DNA from: Saturnia japonica | Lineage: Eukaryota; Arthropoda; Insecta; Lepidoptera; Saturniidae | DNA length: 64,000 nucleotides | NCBI GenBank assembly: GCA_033032175.1 | Contig: CM065319.1 | Location: 13,613,018 to 13,677,017 of the forward strand | Reading direction: 5' to 3' | Notes under the pieces: generated by a model | Database searches by the model: none | Seen by the model: the letters and a program-made list of their open reading frames with translations, nothing else | Told to the model about the DNA's origin: nothing | Shown: positions 1 through 10,600 of the stretch, piece by piece | Layout: every line of letters starts with the position of its first letter | How positions within the stretch are numbered: the first letter of the stretch is position 1 | Position numbers and translations under genes: made by a program

Positions 1-2662
1 CGTCCTGTGCCACCTGCACTATGGTTCGAAGCGCTAAGAAGCTTGAGGAGGACATGCCATACGTGACGGTTTTAAGACGGAACTCTTGAATGGGTTCCTG
101 AGGCGAAAATCGAAACAGAATTCTTTGGTAATTACGATCAGTATTAGCCACCAGTATCTGGCGATACATTTGCTTAATATCGGCAGTAAAAACGACAGAA
201 TGTAAACGAAAGCGAAGAAGGATTGATTTAATATCTGATTGCAATCTTGGACCGACAAGTAGTTGTTCGTTTAGTGCGACTCCATTAGCAGGCTTAGCAC
301 TAGCATCGAACACCACGCGTAGTTTTGTGGTCAAACTACTTGGTTTGAGCACACAATGATGCGGTATATAATAGGTTCGATCCGAACCAATTTCATCGAC
401 CTTTTCCATATGTCCAGAATCAAGATAATCTCTCATGAACGCATTATAGTCCTCACGAAGTTGAGAATTACGTGACAATCGTTTTTCGAGAGATAACAAT
501 CGACGATGTGCCAAACTGTAGGAATCACCAAAGGTAGGCGCGGGTGTCTTGAAAGGCAAACGGACGATATACCTTCCATTCACATCCCTGCAGTGCGTCG
601 TATCGAATATACGTTCGCAAAGAGCATCTTCATCACTAAGCGGTGATGATTTGGGAAGTTCATCAATTTCCCAAGATTTACGAATTTGAGAGTCTAAATC
701 TTTAAAAGAGCAAATCATCGACTTACTAGAACTAGGTGGTATGCATGCAATATTACCCATAACTATCCAACCGAATTTGGTGTTAAAGGCTACGGGTCCA
801 TCTGACCCACAATCGAGACGTTCACCCAAAACTATCTGACAAAATACGTCAACGCCGACTAACGCGTCGATTTGCGCAGGCACGTTGAAGCTAGTGTCAG
901 CCAGCTTAATGTTCATCAACTGTGGCCAATGAGCAATATCTATGGTATTAGACGGCATATCACCACATATATTGGGAATAACGAGAGTTTCCAAGACTAG
1001 CTCCGGATAACCTTGTTGCCCACGGATGCGAAGTACGGTAGAACTAGTCGCGACAGATGATGTTTGACCAATGCCCTCAACGAGTGACATGGTTTTCTTG
1101 AAGGCTAATCCTAGACGTTGGGCACACTTGTTGGTAATAAAGTTCCTTTGGCTTCCGTTGTCTATAACGATTCGAATTGAGCGGTAATTACCAAAGTTAT
1201 CTAGGACTTCAACGGAAGCAGTAGCGAGAAGCGAGATATGCGTGGGAGAACTCGAGCCTGCCACTAATGTTTGTGAAGTCGGCGTAGATGAAGCGAGAGC
1301 TGATGCTGCGGTAGCATCTGAGACGATAGATGAAGTGGTAGGAGCTACGTTAGCATTTGACGACACCGAATTATCAAAGTGCAATGTAGTATGGTGAAGT
1401 GCGTTGCACTTAAGACAGCGACTGTTTGACGAGCAAGATTTAACCACATGACCTTGACGAAGGCAATTCACACAACGATTATGTTCCTTGACGATGGAGA
1501 ATCGATCACGTGGGGTGCGATCACGATAAGTGGGACAATTCGCTAAGGCATGCTGTGCCTTGCACAAAACACACAAGTTATCACTTGGTGTAAGTGGATT
1601 CACTATCAAAGCCTTGGCATTCGTAATAGGCGCGCGAGGGTGCCTACCATAAGAATCCTGAGGCGCGGATGCGGGAGACGTGCGCACCGTGCGGGAGTAA
1701 GATGTGGGTGAGGTTACAGCAACGGCACCAGAAGCGGCGGAGCGATGCAGTCGCACAGGGGGGCGCGCTGTACTTATCTGAGGCTCGGCAAGCTCGAGTG
1801 CTTGGCCGACCTTATTAAGATATTCCAGAAGGGAGTCAAAACTTGGTATGTCTTTATCATCGTTCTGCAATTCAAAACGTTGACGAGTATCACGATCAAG
1901 TTTATTTATTAAAAGGTAAAACAAAGGGAAATCCCAATCTTTTACAGGTAACTTCAAATTCCTTAATACCGCGATGTTCTCCGTGAAAGTATCCACGAGA
2001 CGACGTAACTCACGAGGAGAGTTCGATTTAAGAGTTACATTTTGCAACTCCTCCCAATACCGAAAAGCTAATTTACGTTTGCATTGATAACGATCAATCA
2101 AGGCGGCGTACGCATCTAAATAATTATTTCCTGAAAGAGGAAAGCCTTTCAAAAGATGAAGAGGTTCACCGGAAAGAAGCGAAATTAAAATAGAAAAACG
2201 TTCGATATTCGATAACCGTTTGTTATGATGTACGGTAGTGTTATACATGTCATAAAACGAACTCCATAATGTAATATCACCATTGAAGGTCAATAAGTTC
2301 AAACGAGGTAGTTTCACAGACAAATCATTTGTGCATACGTCGAGCTGCTGTCCGTCTGAATGGGAAGGTGACGTGAGTGTCGAATGAATTTCGATTAACT
2401 GAAAATATTTATTATCGAAATCGTGACGAATTTCGTCTTCCTTATCCAACTCTGAAGTATCTAATATTTCCGAACAAATTTTTAAATGTTGTGCTTCGAA
2501 ACTAGCATAATAACTTTCGAGTCGACTGTACCGTGACAAGAAAACTGGCAAACAAGATTTATCATTTTGGGCCTCTAAGGCTGATGACAAGCAGTCATCA
2601 ATGCGTTTGATAGCAATGGATCGCTTTAGCTCTAAACCACGACGAGCGGCAGCCTTTGACAT
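1..2662 (-). CDS. BEL/Pao retrotransposon gag-pol polyprotein, N-terminal part (runs off left edge)
   Basis: Reading the minus strand from an ATG at 2662, I find no stop codon before position 1, about 887 codons. Order of domains: a BEL/Pao-type gag with an RYWEEL-like stretch near residues 190-210; three cysteine/histidine knuckles at about residues 362-420 (CVLC, CVNC..GH..C, CLKC..HH); an aspartic protease-like segment with IDNGS near residue 500; and the start of reverse transcriptase, with VVFDASAK near residue 785 and FTADIKQMYRQI near residue 830. The RT active-site box, RNase H and integrase would lie outside the window. The order and the VVFDAS and ADIKQMYRQI motifs are characteristic of BEL/Pao elements. 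The protease has Asp-Asn-Gly in place of Asp-Ser/Thr-Gly. The ORF is uninterrupted, which suggests a fairly young copy. It lies in the same orientation as the ANKZF1 gene to its right, probably inside that gene's last intron. Confidence 0.88.
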   Translation of the reverse strand, partial: MSKAAARRGLELKRSIAIKRIDDCLSSALEAQNDKSCLPVFLSRYSRLESYYASFEAQHLKICSEILDTSELDKEDEIRHDFDNKYFQLIEIHSTLTSPSHSDGQQLDVCTNDLSVKLPRLNLLTFNGDITLWSSFYDMYNTTVHHNKRLSNIERFSILISLLSGEPLHLLKGFPLSGNNYLDAYAALIDRYQCKRKLAFRYWEELQNVTLKSNSPRELRRLVDTFTENIAVLRNLKLPVKDWDFPLFYLLINKLDRDTRQRFELQNDDKDIPSFDSLLEYLNKVGQALELAEPQISTARPPVRLHRSAASGAVAVTSPTSYSRTVRTSPASAPQDSYGRHPRAPITNAKALIVNPLTPSDNLCVLCKAQHALANCPTYRDRTPRDRFSIVKEHNRCVNCLRQGHVVKSCSSNSRCLKCNALHHTTLHFDNSVSSNANVAPTTSSIVSDATAASALASSTPTSQTLVAGSSSPTHISLLATASVEVLDNFGNYRSIRIVIDNGSQRNFITNKCAQRLGLAFKKTMSLVEGIGQTSSVATSSTVLRIRGQQGYPELVLETLVIPNICGDMPSNTIDIAHWPQLMNIKLADTSFNVPAQIDALVGVDVFCQIVLGERLDCGSDGPVAFNTKFGWIVMGNIACIPPSSSKSMICSFKDLDSQIRKSWEIDELPKSSPLSDEDALCERIFDTTHCRDVNGRYIVRLPFKTPAPTFGDSYSLAHRRLLSLEKRLSRNSQLREDYNAFMRDYLDSGHMEKVDEIGSDRTYYIPHHCVLKPSSLTTKLRVVFDASAKPANGVALNEQLLVGPRLQSDIKSILLRFRLHSVVFTADIKQMYRQILVANTDRNYQRILFRFSPQEPIQEFRLKTVTYGMSSSSFLALRTIVQVAQD

Positions 2663-3780
2663 TTTAAATTACAAAATTAAACTAATAAAAATAATTTAGA
2701 ACGATAAAAAATTGAATGGACTGTATATTAACGCTAATTCAAACAATAAGTTAACCAAGTAATATTAACTAATTCGAGATTACAAATAAATATTATTAAT
2801 AATACATACAAACTATAATTTTAGTCTTAATGCTTATTCCAATAAACATACGCAGTGATGATATTGAAATAAATTGATTAGATTTTAGATCGTTGTAATT
2901 TAGTGGTTACTGCCTACTTAATTTTGTCAAGTAATAATGGCAGTGACAAAAAGAAAGCTATTTTTATTTTATGAAAACGATATTATTACGATATTACCAC
3001 GATTACTATGTCACTTCTGACAATGAACCAGGTTAGCCGTATTCACTATGAGAAGGATCCGTGCCCGTTTGGACCAAACTTATGGTTGATCCCACGCAAA
3101 TATGGAACCAACCTGCGATACGAAATACATAGCAAATTATGATGCGAATATCCAGCGAGAGAAGTGTATGCAAAATGTCATGCCAACTCACCGGTACTGC
3201 GTTCCGTGATAATTCCTGGTCGGCGCCGACGTGGTTTAGCTATACATTATATATTCAAAGTTCCTGAGCCTCACGCACCCACTGTACACACACTGGCTTG
3301 ATGACACTAAATTCTGGAGAACGTGGTTGACGAGTAATGACCGAGGCGAGCGACTTGCACCGTGCGGACGCGACGGTGTTCCGACGAGAGTGTATATCGC
3401 GAGAGCCGGTGGCGACAACAACAAATCGTAAACCACCCCCACTGGATATCATAATGCTTAACGACGAGAGAAAATAATTAATAACAAACTACCTACTTTA
3501 ATACGTGATGGTTCTAAATTACGCGGCTGCAACAGTACATATAACAGTACAAGTCTGGTCGTCACACTACTAGGCCAATTCTACTGCGATCATAGTCGTG
3601 AAAATCGGAATTGTATTAACCGTGTATAATGGTATTCTATCCCAGTCTCGCGCAGGCTAAATCCTATAGATGTATTTTCTCTTTCTAGTGTCGCTATTTC
3701 GTTTCATCGCATTTCAAATCACAACGGTACAAAATAAATTTTCACTTGAATAATTAAAAATAATAGTATATTACGCACCG
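2663..3780 (-). mobile_element. Leader and probable 5' LTR of the BEL/Pao element
   Basis: This AT-rich stretch followed by a GC-richer block (about 3180-3440) lies directly upstream of the BEL/Pao gag start on the minus strand, where the untranslated leader and 5' LTR must be. The partner LTR is outside the window, so the borders cannot be fixed. I found no convincing primer-binding site; a TGG at 3028-3030 (minus strand) is one candidate but I could not match what follows to a tRNA. No host exon was recognised here. Confidence 0.4.
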
Positions 3781-3781
3781 A

Positions 3782-3906
3782 GGGAGAAAAGTAGGACATT
3801 CACACCCGCGCGTATGGTTGTCACCCGAGCCGAAGGCGAAGCGAGTAAAGTACGCGCATGCGCACATTTGCCATCTCACCGGGAGAGAATCGGGTACTTT
3901 TCTCCC
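3782..3906. repeat. Short terminal-inverted-repeat element (MITE-like)
   Basis: The 12-mer GGGAGAAAAGTA at 3782-3793 is repeated exactly in inverse orientation at 3895-3906. The 125-bp interior is GC-rich. It has no coding content. It is either a small non-autonomous DNA transposon or part of the neighbouring LTR. Confidence 0.5.
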
Positions 3907-3989
3907 GCGTGACAGGGACTAAAAGTGAACTTTTCATCCCGGAGAAGAAAATAACTTTTTTTGTAGTAGCTCTACAAAATATCGTCACT

Positions 3990-4290
3990 GTGTCTGATGA
4001 TGAGCATAGTACTATGCAATAACAACGGTAACCATCAAGAGATCAACATATCATTGCCGGTCATGCCGACCTGAAACCAGACACACCAAAAGAGAGGCAC
4101 TGTGACGAGATCACGATCTAGTCAGATAAAGATGGCGATAATATCTTAGGCTCTACACTCTTTCTTAGGCTTGTCGCGTTTCGGGATATAGCCAGTGTAC
4201 ATCCGGCTGCTGAGAGGCTTGTAGGCCGGCATTACAATCTCATCCGTTGATAAATTGTCAACAGGCACTGTGTTGTCACTTTACTACAAA
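3990..4290. repeat. Dispersed repeat (family with GGTCATGCCGA..AGAGGCTTGTAGGCCGGC)
   Basis: This stretch shares phrases with 6090-6195, 6575-6725, 7840-8165 and 30660-30770: a CCGAGAGATC-like block, a 'catgccggt' block and 'aagcctctcngcagc'. It is an old interspersed repeat. I see no exon in 3907-4470 despite looking for the expected last ANKZF1 exon. Confidence 0.4.
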
Positions 4291-4470
4291 AAAACGTTAC
4301 GTTTGAAGAACCCAATGTCATAAAAAATAGGAAACACACTGACCGGGAGTCGAGAGACGATTCCACAACTAAATACATGGAGGATAAACACAATATGGAA
4401 TCACTCCTGAAGCTAATTAAAAGTTAGAGATGTAACCTAACTCTTGTAACATGAGGGTTTCAGAACTCAC

Positions 4471-4623
4471 CTTATCGGCGTCACAGAGTTCGAGAAACTT
4501 CGCAGTTTTAATTTTCTCAATCTGCTTCTCCTTTTCCCGCTGACGCTTCGCTCGTTTCTGCTGCGCTTTCCGCTCCCTCTCCTGTTCGAGTATTTCCGGC
4601 GTCAGAGGACCCGGGATTTGAGA
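4471..4623 (-). CDS. ANKZF1: ANKZF1 exon 10 (PGPLTPE and basic helix)
   Basis: Acceptor TTTTTTAG, donor AAG|GTGAGT, 51 codons in phase 0. SQIPGPLTPE matches AQVPGPLTPE of vertebrate ANKZF1 and is followed by about 30 residues rich in Arg, Lys, Gln and Glu. The good donor shows at least one further exon, which I do not see to the left. Confidence 0.9.
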
Positions 4624-7600
4624 CTAAAAAATTGTTTTTATATGAGAAAATGGACACAAGGGATAATAGGATTGACCAGCTGGCCTTTAGACTAAGACCT
4701 CATCTGAGTACTAACAGATTAATAAAAAAAACTTGAAGTACGATCTGTGATGCCCAAATCAAACTTTATGTTCTGAGTACATAAGTCCTATATTATATTA
4801 TTACGGTTTGTATAGGAATGAAAAAAAAAACACTATTCTCGAAATCTCTGAAATCATCTAGAATGAACTCGAAAACATTGAGTATGTAGTTACAAATTCG
4901 AGAACCCATTACATTTACTCACACATACAAAACCTTATCCGTTGGAATGCGTCAACAAACAATGGTCTAAAAATAGAACATTCCATTTCTTTTTAAACGA
5001 TGACGAATGTTGTTTACAACCTTTTTAGTTGTTCAAATTCAAGTACTTGCCTTCTAGTGATTTCGTGATAGTCTTATTTGAGTATAATGAAATAAGCAAG
5101 CCATATCCCGAGCCACGACAGTTCTGTTTTTAAAAGCGAAGTGGAAACAACAAGCGATATAAACGAAGAAATTAACTACAGGTCCATAAAGAGAAATTAT
5201 GTAAGTACGACAACACTAAATTTTAAGAGCAGTATTGTGAGTGTTTGGAATACAAATTCATTAGTCGCATCGTACGATGCCGTGATCGCTGTGATTGGCG
5301 AATTGCACGGCAGGTGCATCGTTAGGCCCACCCCGCCCCCTAGCTTCGTCCACGGCACGTACTCCCACGTAGGCAAGTCTGCTTGGTGCTTTGGCCGTGA
5401 ACTCGCGTTTGTTTGTTTTGTACGCGCTACGTCATTCCGGATGTTCGGCTAGCGTTGAGATATATGTGATTTACGGTGGTTGAAGTTTTGCCTTGTATAA
5501 CTTTGAGTTGGTGTCCCAGGAGGGTTTTGATGAACAGATTGCTTGTGTGATAGTGTCCTGTGGGATTTGAGGCTGCATACACACCTGCACACAGTTCACT
5601 CTACACACACATACTTCACAATCCGCAGTCCAGGTCGACGAAGCAAGGTCAAGGTCGCAGCCCGCTCCTGACGAGGTGAGTCACTTTTGTTTGTTATTAG
5701 AATAATTACTGTGTATCACAGCCAATAGCTTCGAGAGGGATTGATTCGCGATTGATTGAATTAAAGGCCTAGTACATATTACGCGGACCTTCTCGAACAG
5801 TGAGTTTAGTTTAAATTGTGTTTTTGAGTACGAATAAATTGTCCACATGAAAAATAACGGCATTTTACTACCCACGGGTGTAACAACCACCTGGCTAGCT
5901 ACCAGCCTTAATTAGAAAATCTGCAGCCGATCACCTATAGGTGTGTTTCAGCTGTTGAAACTTAACTTGAGTGCTATATCCACCCACTAACCATAACAAA
6001 TTACAATCTTAGGCCACATACAAAAATAGATAGGTAAAAATATCTGCAAACACTATTTCACGAGATTTTTTTTTAAATATCACGGCAAAGTGACTGCACT
6101 GTTCCTGATGGTAACCAGGCTGCAATCCATACACAATAGCGACCATCGAGAAATCAGCGATCCATCGCCGGTCATATCTGCCTACAAGGCTCTCAGCTGC
6201 CGGATATAAATCAAAATCAAAATAATCTTTATTCATTTTAGGCCCTAAGAAGGCACTTATGAACGTCAAAACACTTCTGCCGGTTCGGAAAACTTCCCAG
6301 ACATCGAGAAGAACCGGTAAGAAACTGGATCGGGTATATCTTTTTTTCTTTTTATAACAGGTACATACAATAATAGTAATTTAGTGGATGCACAGAGAGG
6401 GAGTCACTTCCAGACATCACTATCATTCACATAATGATCCACCCTATAATAACCTTTTGACAGTAAAACCTGCTTGACATGGTCCTTGAACTTCTTGTCT
6501 GCCAAATCAGTAATGTGCTTCGGAATGTTATTATATACTAGCCGATCCAAAACGAGACAAGACAAAAAAGTGACACTGTGACTAGTTTATCACCATATCG
6601 CATATATTGGTCGTGTACAGACACCTTACCAGCCCGCTCGATTACTGGATATTCAAAAGCTGAACTCCAGGAACGCCTAAGCGTATCACCATGGCGGGTG
6701 TTACACTTGGAGTATGGTACCCGGAGTATTAAGTTCACCAATTTACCTTTGCATAGTTGTATCTATCGGGATACTGCGCTTGGAACACTCTGAACGCGAT
6801 CCGGGTATCGTTATGGGGCGATGCCGCATACGGAGTTTGCAGCAGATGGTTCTTCACGCAAGGATCACCACCCACGTTCAAGATCTGACTGTTAACAATA
6901 ACAAACAATAGTTCAAATATAGTTTCTGGAAATTTCTAGAACCTACTTCAAATATCGAGTAATTCGAATATGTAAATAAATCCTAATAAATATAACAAAA
7001 GATACATGTTCTGTAAGATCTTTTACACAAACAAGTTTTTTTTAATATCTAAGATAGTGTAATAAATAATGGGAGAAACATAACTTACAGCACCATATCA
7101 GGTTTAGCAGCAATAGCTGCTTTGTGTAAAGCGGTATTCCCGTCAACCGGATCCTGTGTATTGCAGACCAGCTCCAAATCAAGACCTTCCCAATTCTCCA
7201 AAATAGTGTCCAAAGTTTCAAACTCCTTGTTGCCGATATGCTTCCACATCTGAAAAATTATATTATATTATGCCATTTTTCAAATATAAAAACAAGCTGT
7301 CAATAATTAAGCTTACAATAAAGCACTGTCATAGTTGTCTTATAAATATTTTTACTAGAAAAAATTTAAATACTATGTACGAACGCTGTAAGCGTGACCC
7401 TCGTGATGGTTTGCGGGACGCGGAAACGGCGGATGTGCACGGATATACACTGTATTCAGATAAAACCCTATGTCTTAAGATCAATATTATATGCATGTTA
7501 TTGCAACTGTAACGAATATCTATTAATAAATAAAACATTTATTATATCGATGTCTTCATTAAAATAGTAATCAAAACACTACTTTGAAAAAAAAAACACC

Positions 7601-10600
7601 GTGCGTGTAGTCTTTACAAGCGGTATAAGTGAAACTGCTTTGAATTTAATACTATATATATCAACAATATAATTTACTCAATACGCGATAAAGCATCACT
7701 TTTCATTGACTGTAAGGTTTTTGAAATAGCGCATTGTCATTTCCATTTTCGTAAAATAATGTCATGTGTAGCAGTCACAAAGATAAAAACGCCAAAGCCC
7801 TTACGTCAAAGCTCTATTACTGCCGGCGGCTGGCAATAAACTAGCTTATTGGTAGGTGATGGTAAGCAAACACCCAAGAAACGACGGTAACCACCGAGAG
7901 ATCGGCAATTCATCAACAGTCACTGCTGTCATGCCGGTTTGCAAGCCTCTTGGCAGCTGAAGTACACACCAGCTGATTCCGAAATGAGACAATGCAAAAG
8001 AGAGCCACAGTCGGGCAGGCGTACAGTCTACAGATACCCCACAACCCCGTTTGATTACTGGATATACACCCTTTGATCCCCAAATGTGACAGCCCTAAGC
8101 ATAACTATAGCGGGTGGTGTTTCATGTTGTGTATGGTAGTCACAATCCAGTCGGACACAATAGACTAATTGACTCATATATTACCATATTTTTTAGGGCC
8201 TAGAAAACCGCAAAACTTTCATTTTAAAAGTTTACTTTTCGTAAACAGGCGACGGTGCTGTCAGCCATATTAGTCTATATATTATCTATGCTGTGACGTC
8301 ATACGAGTTGAAACAAAAAATTTGACACTTAGCACACTTTTATTAAATTTTGTCTTCCCGTCTATGTGGGAAATTTTGCCAATGTGAAGTGTGAGAAATA
8401 GACATTATAAAATTTAATTGGCAAATGTTTGGTGTACTGTAGAATAACCCATAAAAAGGATACATTGACACAACATAAAACAGTCACAAATGTATATATA
8501 ATACTTGTTGTTATGGAAACTGCAGGGTTAATATAAAACTACATATTATGATTAGCAAACGTTCAATGAAATTTTATTAAGTCCTATGACGTCAACAATA
8601 TGGCCGACAGTGTTTTCAGAGTTCAAAATAAAAATAAAACCCAATTTTTTAATTGTAAATATGTATCTGAAATCAATCAATATTGGTTTCCTAAGTCAAA
8701 TAATTTAAAAAGTATTTATTTATTGCGCCAAATTTGATATGAGTCAAGGAGTCTATTACCACACAATTTGATTTTATAAACAGCCATGCGCTGCACCAAC
8801 CATTTTATTAGCCATATTGCATGCATAGACACTAATATAAAAAAGGAAGCAAAACTACAAGCTGCATCAACAAACTGATTCTTAGGAAATTGAATTATAG
8901 TTTTAATTAATATTGTAATGCCTCAATACCCTTTTCACACTAGCTGGAATCTTCTGTGGACCACGCTTAACAGGTGTAGTTTTCTCTTCTTTCTTTTTCT
9001 TCTTCTTACCCTCCTTCTCTGGCTGAACTGAGCTCTCAGTTTCGGAGCACTCAGGAGTGGAACATTCATTCAGTGTTAAATCGTTAAGCAGGTCCTTTCT
9101 CGAGTTCGTGATGACACCGTTTGAACTCTGTTCCGATAGGGTCTTTATCCAGTCTGGTGGTGTTTCCGAGTCAATATAACAAGGCCCTTCGTCTTCGCTT
9201 GATGTAACTTGTATCGGCAAGTCGCGTGGTGCCCTCTCTCTGAAACATTTTTTGGAACGAAGCTTGTTAACGCGGCTTGCAGTAGGTATTGACCTGCAGA
9301 AATCATTTAGAAGGATGCATTATGCCCCCCCCCAAGGGATTATCTCTCTCTGTTTATATTAAATTATACGAGTGTGTGTGTGTGTGTGCGTGCGAGCATC
9401 GAGATTCGAGCAAACAAGAATCGTGCGCGGCCGGTTTTATAAGCCTTCCTCAGGCGGCCACCAAATTGCAACATTGTACTTCGGGCGAGGCTGAGGTGGT
9501 TTCGCGAAATAATAGCTCATTTGGTAATTCAATGACTTATCAGTTATTCTGTATGGTACATATACATATATATAAAACTTACATCGATGTGTTTTCTGAA
9601 TTGGATTAACTGGTTTTAATAGTACATTATGGTACAAGTGTGTAATGTTGGTGATTACCGCTGAGGCGCCATTGAGACCCGAGCCGTTAGGTGAGTGTCT
9701 TAAGAGAGCCGAGGACGGTAATCACCAATACACACGTGTATCATACGACGTTTTTCAACACACTTGTGAAGAAAATAATAATAAAAAATCATTTTTTTTT
9801 CGCTATGGCGGGAAAAATTAATCAGTTTGCGCGCGCATCTAACAATGGCGATCGACCATAGACTAAAGGAATGAGGTTTCTTTTTTTTGGCTTTCCGCAG
9901 ATAGCGTTTTAGCCACGTATAAAATGGGGAATTTAAAGTTTTCTTTAATACAGAGAAAACAAAAGTTATATTTGAGTGAAAGTTTTATTTATTAAACACG
10001 TACAAGTTGAAATTATCTATTTAAATACGAAGTTGTATGAAATGAGCAAGCAATAGGTACATTAATTTATTTGTTCTATTGATCATTATCTTTTTTGTAT
10101 CGAAACTTTTTTAAGAACAAAGCAACTCGACCAATAAAAAAAAACTCTATAACTCACTTGTGAATAATGTCAATGAAAAAGTCACAGTTTGATTACAGGT
10201 GTCATTATGTGCCTAATTGCGGTGATATTAGAGCCACTTTATGAGCTAGTGTGTTGAAAAATAATATTTTACTTGTTTTATTTTCTTGTAACTTCGCACT
10301 TTGTACCCCGACTGCAAACGTATTTTTTCTTTTATTTGGTCAAAATCTCACCTGATGTTACATGATGATGCAGCCCGAGATGGTAAACACGGTAAGTGGG
10401 CCCTCAAGTGCAACTGTCGGAACACACTTATAGGTGCTTTGCGACAAATTTTCAACTTGAGGGCTATGGACATTCATAAGAAAATGCTATATTATTATCA
10501 CAATGTTTCCCTTCACCGAAAGCTCAAATTCATTAGAGAGATTCAAACTCAAGTTGTTGACCGTTGTCAACCACTTGTTACCACTGAGTCATTATTGCTT

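Larger units (their letters stand above)
4624..6746. other. ANKZF1 intron 9: repeats and a CpG-rich block
   Basis: Contains a GC/CpG-rich stretch at about 5270-5680, repeat pieces at 6090-6195 and 6575-6725, and a LINE/SINE tail at 6196-6350. No further ANKZF1 exon was found. An ORF at 5141-5452 has no recognisable similarity. Confidence 0.6.

Noticed and set aside
5141..5452. 103-codon plus-strand ORF
   Set aside because: No recognisable motif; it crosses from AT-rich intron into the CpG-rich block and has no supporting context.
6578..6911. Two overlapping plus-strand ORFs of 71 and 65 codons
   Set aside because: They are antisense to ANKZF1 exon 9 and an adjacent repeat.
9372..9388. (TG)n run as a possible CRISPR-like or tandem array
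   Set aside because: A simple dinucleotide microsatellite; no spaced repeats anywhere in the window.
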